DNA of 10,001 bases from Hadesarchaea archaeon (lineage in GTDB: Archaea > Hadarchaeota > Hadarchaeia > Hadarchaeales > Hadarchaeaceae): positions 1-10,001 of the forward strand of contig JAUWBP010000027.1 in assembly GCA_030601665.1 (NCBI GenBank). Reading direction: 5' to 3'. Below, one piece after another: positions 6,682 to 10,001 of this stretch. Positions within the stretch are counted from its first letter, which is position 1. Every line of letters starts with the position of its first letter. The notes beneath the pieces are model-generated. The model was given only the letters and a program-made list of their open reading frames with translations, did not search any database and had not been told where the DNA came from. The translations under genes and the position numbers were made by a program.

Positions 6682-6887
6682 TTCATTCTCCTAGCAAAAC
6701 ACGACAAACTGAAAGCGAAACGGGAAAACCTGAGGGAAGAAACTTCACACTTAACACCACCCTAAGTTTTGAACAACCCGAGAATGAAGAGCGAACGACG
6801 ATAAATCGCCAAGCGTTATACACACATATACTCGTATGTATTACACTGGGATTTAACCACGAATCAGCTAAACATACGTGATGGACT
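6682..6887. other. AT-rich intergenic segment between argJ and the DUF2284 gene
   Basis: These 206 bases hold no convincing gene. Composition falls abruptly right after the argJ stop. ATTTAACC (6851-6858) is a possible TATA box for the next gene, with a predicted transcript start near 6880. TTATACAC at 6817 and the imperfect palindrome ACATATAC-TC-GTATGT (6824-6839) could be further promoter or operator elements. No direct repeats or terminal inverted repeats of an insertion sequence were seen. Confidence 0.4.
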
Positions 6888-7445
6888 ATGAAATTTGAAA
6901 AAATTGTAAAAATGCTGAAAAAAAGTGCAAAAGAAAAAGGTGCAAATTTTGCTAAAGTTATTCCAACAAGGGACATTTTTGTGGAAGATCACGTGAGGTT
7001 AAAATGCCAATATGGATGCGACAGATTTGCGAGACTTTTCACCTGTCCGCCATATGCACCAACGCCCGACGAAACTAGGAAAATACTGGAAAACTACAAT
7101 CAGGGATTGTTGGTCGAGTTCACAGGCCTGATGGATAAAGGGCAACAACGAGGTGTGCACGAGATAATGTTCGAGCTAGAAAAGGAAGCTTTTTTGAACG
7201 GTTTGTACAAGGCTTTTGCATATACGGCTGGCCCGTGCAGAATTTGCGAAAGCTGTCCAGCAGAAAAAGTTGAAAGCCCAAATGAATTCAGTAAAAAAGA
7301 TTGCAAAAATCCGGAAAAGGCCAGACCATCCATGGAAGCCTGTGGGATTGATGTCTATCGGACAGCAAGAAAAGCCGGATGTAAAATCAACGTTGTAAAA
7401 GAAGGAGAACGTTTTAAAAGTTTTGGATTATTGCTGCTCGAATGA
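6888..7445 (+). CDS. DUF2284 cysteine-rich, predicted metal-binding protein
   Basis: 185-residue soluble protein of the DUF2284 family, whose biochemical function is not established. It has nine cysteines: Cys40-x3-Cys44-x8-Cys53 in KCQYGCDRFARLFTCPPYAP, then Cys117-x2-Cys120-x2-Cys123 in GPCRICESCP, then Cys139, Cys152 and Cys165. The TCPPYAPTPDET and MEACGIDV patterns are family hallmarks. The spacing suggests iron-sulfur or other metal binding, but that is inference. The ATG at 6888 is chosen because the upstream ATG at 6881 opens only five codons. There is no signal peptide or membrane segment. The gene is much richer in AAA and other AT-ending codons than argC, argJ, argB and argD around it, and it is flanked by AT-rich spacers on both sides. 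It looks like later insertion into the cluster, with no evident role in arginine synthesis. Confidence 0.85.
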   Translation: MKFEKIVKMLKKSAKEKGANFAKVIPTRDIFVEDHVRLKCQYGCDRFARLFTCPPYAPTPDETRKILENYNQGLLVEFTGLMDKGQQRGVHEIMFELEKEAFLNGLYKAFAYTAGPCRICESCPAEKVESPNEFSKKDCKNPEKARPSMEACGIDVYRTARKAGCKINVVKEGERFKSFGLLLLE

Positions 7446-7490
7446 ATTATTGAAGATGGAATGACTGAATTCTCGTGGGAGTTGGGCAGA

Positions 7491-7499
7491 TTAATTTAG
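7491..7499 (+). promoter_or_regulatory. argB TATA box
   Basis: TTAATTTAG lies about 28 bases before ATG 7523, which would make argB mRNA almost leaderless if translation starts there. If the true start is ATG 7568, the same promoter would give a leader of about 45 bases. Confidence 0.45.
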
Positions 7500-7522
7500 A
7501 AGTAAATGACCTAGTTTGAGCT

Positions 7523-8452
7523 ATGTTTAAGAACATGAAGTTTAATGAAATCAATTCAGTGATAAAAATGCAGGACCGTGCCAAGATTTTGCTCGAGGCC
7601 TTACCCTACATCCAGCAGTTCCATGGCAAGACCATAGTCATCAAGCTCGGCGGGAGTGTGATGGCGAAGGAGAAGCTGCTCGACGCAATGCTTCGAGACA
7701 TCGTGCTCCTAAGCTACGTCGGGATGAAGGTAGCGATCGTGCACGGCGGTGGGCCCGAAGTAAGTGAGGAGATGCGCAAGCTGGGGAAGAAACCGAAGTT
7801 CGTCGAGGGACTTCGCGTGACCGATGAAGAAACGATGGAAATCCTGCACGAGCAGCTCGCGGGAAAAGTAAACAAGGAAATCGTGCTGGGGATAAGCAAA
7901 CACGGTGGACGCGCGGTGGGGATCTCGGGGATGGACGGAAATCTCATCCGTGCCCACAAGCTCCTCTACAAGACGATGACGAGCAAGGGGCGCGAGGTAG
8001 AAGTAGATCTTGGGCTAGTCGGCGAGGTCGAGCAGATAAACCCGACTGTTATAAACTACCTCGTTGGGACCGGTTACATCCCGGTGATCGCCCCGATAGG
8101 CGTAGATGCGGAAGGACACAGCCTGAACATCAACGCCGATGTCGTGGCAGCTGAACTCGCAGCCGCCATGCGTGCAAAGAAGCTCATCCTGCTCACCGAT
8201 GTTATAGGGGTGATGCGCGACCCGAAAGACGAGAAGTCGCTCATCTCGCAGCTGACCGCCGAGGAAGCACAGAAGCTCGTCCAAGAGGGCGTTATCAAGA
8301 AGGGTATGATCCCAAAGGCCGAGGCCTGCGTGAGAGCCGTGCAGAGTGGTGTCGAGCGCGCCCACATCATCTGTGGCACGGCACCCCACGCGTTCCTGCT
8401 CGAGATCCTGACTGAGAGCGGCATAGGCACGATGATCGAACGGGGAAAGTGA
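7523..8452 (+). CDS. argB: Acetylglutamate kinase, long arginine-sensitive type
   Basis: Amino acid kinase-family enzyme that phosphorylates N-acetylglutamate with ATP in the cytoplasm, usually the control point of the acetyl-recycling route. Motifs: VIKLGGSVM (phosphate-binding lysine), VHGGGPEVSEEM, GLRVTDEETMEI, GRAVGISGMDG, NINADVVAAELA, LLTDVIGVM, KKGMIPKAEA and the C-terminal GIGTMIERG. The N-terminal helix RAKILLEALPYIQQFHGK and the full C-terminus are as in arginine-inhibited homologues such as those of Thermotoga and Pseudomonas, so feedback inhibition is likely. The ORF has 309 residues, a little long. The first 15 codons are AT-rich like the preceding insert, whereas GC-rich sequence begins at ATG 7568 (MQDRAKILLEALP), where homologues start. 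I keep 7523 because of its TATA box, but 7568 is a serious alternative. The stop directly abuts the argD ATG. Confidence 0.94.
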   Translation: MFKNMKFNEINSVIKMQDRAKILLEALPYIQQFHGKTIVIKLGGSVMAKEKLLDAMLRDIVLLSYVGMKVAIVHGGGPEVSEEMRKLGKKPKFVEGLRVTDEETMEILHEQLAGKVNKEIVLGISKHGGRAVGISGMDGNLIRAHKLLYKTMTSKGREVEVDLGLVGEVEQINPTVINYLVGTGYIPVIAPIGVDAEGHSLNINADVVAAELAAAMRAKKLILLTDVIGVMRDPKDEKSLISQLTAEEAQKLVQEGVIKKGMIPKAEACVRAVQSGVERAHIICGTAPHAFLLEILTESGIGTMIERGK

Positions 8453-9640
8453 ATGCAGCGCATCCGAGAGCTCGATGAGCGCTACGTCGCGAGCACCTAT
8501 CGACGCCAGCCCCTGACGCTTGTCAAGGGGCGGGGGATGTTCGTTGAGGATATTCATGGTAAAAGTTACCTTGATTTCGTCGGGGGCATTGCCGTATGTT
8601 CGCTTGGACACTGCCACCCCGCGCTGACGAAAGCTATCTCTGCACAAGCGAAAAAGCTCATGCACGTTTCAAATCTTTATTACATCCAACAACAAGCGGA
8701 GCTGGCGGCATTGCTCTCACACGTCGTCCCAAAGGGTATCAACAAGTTCTTCTTCTGCAACTCGGGCGCAGAGGCCATCGAGGGGGCCTTCAAGCTCGCG
8801 ATCAAGCACACCCGTCGCCAGCGCATCATCGCCATGCAGGGCTCCTTCCACGGTAGAACTGCGGCGACCGTTGGCGCGACTTGGAAATCCAGCTATCGTG
8901 AGCCATTTGAAGCCATCATCCCAAAAATCTTCGACTTCGTGCCCTTCGACGACCTTGCCGCCGTCGAGCGAACGATGGGTGAGCAAACGGCTGCCGTGAT
9001 CGTGGAGCCGGTTCAAGGCGAGGGGGGTGTAAATGTGCCATCCGATGACTACTTGCCTGGACTGCAAAAGCTGTGCGATGAGCATGGGGTACTCTTGATC
9101 TGCGATGAAGTTCAAACCGGCATGGGGCGCACGGGGAAGTGGTTTGCATGCGAGCACTGGGGTATCGAGCCAGATGAGCTCACGATGGCAAAAGCTCTAG
9201 GCGGTGGCTTCCCGATTGGCTGCTTGGGCGCAGGGGCTGAGGTGATGGGTTCATTTACGCCCGGCGACCACGCTTCAACCTTCGGCGGCAATCCTTTGGC
9301 TTGTGCGGCTGCAAAAGCCGTGATAGAAACGATGCAAAAGCTGAAGCTACCCCAGCGAGCCGCGAAAATTGGCGAGTACTTCAAAACACGCTTGAACGAA
9401 CTCGCAAACAAACACGGGTGCGTGCGAGAGGTGCGGGGCCTCGGGCTAATGCTTGCGATGGAACTTTCCACTAAACAAATTGCAGATGCCGCGCTGGAGA
9501 AAGCTAGGGAGCGAGGTTTCCTTGTAAACTGCACCGCCGACAGGGTTTTGAGGTTCGTCCCCCCGCTGATAATCGAACGAAAACATATCGATCGCTTAAT
9601 AGAGACATTGGACGAGATATTTTCCGAGGTCGAGAAGTGA
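8453..9640 (+). CDS. argD: Acetylornithine aminotransferase
   Basis: Class III pyridoxal-phosphate aminotransferase that converts N-acetylglutamate semialdehyde and glutamate to N-acetylornithine and 2-oxoglutarate. At 395 residues it has the typical length. LDFVGGIAVCSLGH is near the N-terminus; NSGAEAIEGAFKLA binds the cofactor phosphate; FHGRTAATVGAT follows. VEPVQGEGGV precedes CDEVQTGMGRTGKW (217-230) with cofactor Asp218. The Schiff-base lysine is Lys247 in TMAKALGGGFPIG. STFGGNPLACAAA is also present. Some archaeal relatives act on lysine or LysW-bound substrates; the neighbours point to acetylornithine. The ATG follows the argB stop with no gap (TGAATG), and its own stop overlaps the argF start, so argB-argD-argF form one coupled unit. 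Confidence 0.95.
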   Translation: MQRIRELDERYVASTYRRQPLTLVKGRGMFVEDIHGKSYLDFVGGIAVCSLGHCHPALTKAISAQAKKLMHVSNLYYIQQQAELAALLSHVVPKGINKFFFCNSGAEAIEGAFKLAIKHTRRQRIIAMQGSFHGRTAATVGATWKSSYREPFEAIIPKIFDFVPFDDLAAVERTMGEQTAAVIVEPVQGEGGVNVPSDDYLPGLQKLCDEHGVLLICDEVQTGMGRTGKWFACEHWGIEPDELTMAKALGGGFPIGCLGAGAEVMGSFTPGDHASTFGGNPLACAAAKAVIETMQKLKLPQRAAKIGEYFKTRLNELANKHGCVREVRGLGLMLAMELSTKQIADAALEKARERGFLVNCTADRVLRFVPPLIIERKHIDRLIETLDEIFSEVEK

Positions 9641-10001
9641 TGGTTAAACACTTGCTCTCCATGCAGGACCTTAGCCCAAATGAAATCGATGCAATTTTGG
9701 ATAAAGCCGAGGGGCTCAAGGAAAAGCTTCGAAAAGGGGAACCGCACGAATTGCTCCGGGGCAAAACGCTTGGTATGATATTCGAGAAACCATCCCTGCG
9801 CACGCGGGTGACCTTCGAAACCGGGATGACTCAACTCGGCGGGCACGCGATCTACCTGGCGCCAGCTGATATTCAGCTCGGGAAGCGGGAATCCGTTCCT
9901 GACACGGCCCGCAACCTCTCACGCTGGGTCGACGCGGTGATGGCGAGGTTATTCAAACATGATATCATCGTCGAACTCGCGCGCCACTCAAGTGTACCCG
10001 T
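9640..10001 (+). CDS. argF: Ornithine carbamoyltransferase, N-terminal part (runs off the window)
   Basis: Cytoplasmic enzyme that makes citrulline from ornithine and carbamoyl phosphate. The first 120 residues are visible and the frame is open to the right edge. The start HLLSMQDLSPNEIDAIL (residues 4-20) and GKTLGMIFEKPSLRTRVTFE (41-60) are typical; SLRTR (52-56) is the carbamoyl-phosphate SxRTR site. GMTQLGGHAIYL, DIQLGKRES and DTARNLSRWVDAVMARLF follow in family order. The ornithine-binding part and the HPxQ motif lie beyond the window. The ATG overlaps the last base of the argD stop (TGATG), and GAGGT at 9626-9630 is a fitting ribosome binding site nine bases before it. Confidence 0.93.
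   Translation, partial: MVKHLLSMQDLSPNEIDAILDKAEGLKEKLRKGEPHELLRGKTLGMIFEKPSLRTRVTFETGMTQLGGHAIYLAPADIQLGKRESVPDTARNLSRWVDAVMARLFKHDIIVELARHSSVP

Noticed and set aside
6531..6881. Plus-strand open frame of 116 codons running from the argJ 3' end into the spacer
   Set aside because: Starts inside argJ in another frame, its composition changes at the argJ end, and it has no ribosome binding site or motif. The spacer is treated as non-coding.
6682..7522. Insertion sequence or other mobile element around the DUF2284 gene
   Set aside because: No transposase or integrase, terminal inverted repeats or target duplications could be found; only the base composition suggests insertion.
8015..8665. Minus-strand open frame of 216 codons across the argB/argD junction
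   Set aside because: Antisense shadow of two real coupled genes, with no motif of its own.
9112..9846. Minus-strand open frame of 244 codons across the argD/argF junction
   Set aside because: Antisense to two well-identified genes with intact motifs; low-complexity composition and no family resemblance.
1559..10001. LysW-type carrier pathway for lysine or arginine
   Set aside because: ArgJ is present and there is no LysW- or LysX-like gene, so argC, argB and argD are assigned to the acetylated arginine route.

Overview
The window looks archaeal. Several genes have an AT-rich TATA-like box about 25-35 bases before the start codon and no Shine-Dalgarno sequence, the pattern of leaderless archaeal mRNAs. 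A stranded aldehyde:ferredoxin oxidoreductase/MoaD-like pair and a DUF2284 protein, both common in anaerobic archaea, fit this. I cannot name the lineage; a thermophilic or anaerobic euryarchaeal-type genome is a guess.

Layout. Bases 1-967 (+) hold the 3' part of an ACR3-type arsenite efflux permease and a small ArsR-type repressor, translationally linked. Bases 973-1520 (-) hold a MoaD/ThiS-like beta-grasp protein that has lost its C-terminal Gly-Gly, preceded by a remnant of an aldehyde:ferredoxin oxidoreductase gene. This appears to be a decaying tungsten-enzyme locus. From 1559 to the right edge, all on +, is a nearly complete arginine pathway: argG, argH, argC, argJ, then an AT-rich insert with a DUF2284 metal-binding protein, then argB, argD and the 5' part of argF, which runs off the window.

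How the genes work together. ArgB, ArgC and ArgD convert N-acetylglutamate to N-acetylornithine. ArgJ passes the acetyl group back to glutamate and releases ornithine. ArgF, ArgG and ArgH then make citrulline, argininosuccinate and arginine. This is the acetyl-recycling route, not the LysW carrier route used by some archaea: ArgJ is present and no LysW/LysX-like gene is seen. The first acetylation enzyme and carbamoyl-phosphate synthetase are not in the window. ArgB is of the long type that is usually inhibited by arginine, as expected when ArgJ recycles the acetyl group.

Transcription. argG, argH, argJ and argB each seem to have their own promoter. argC overlaps argH, argD abuts argB, and argF overlaps argD, so the likely units are argG, argHC, argJ and argBDF. 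I found no tRNA, rRNA, CRISPR array, insertion sequence or origin. I see no clear candidate for a wholly new system; the most interesting points are the decayed oxidoreductase/MoaD pair and the foreign-looking DUF2284 islet inside the arginine cluster.
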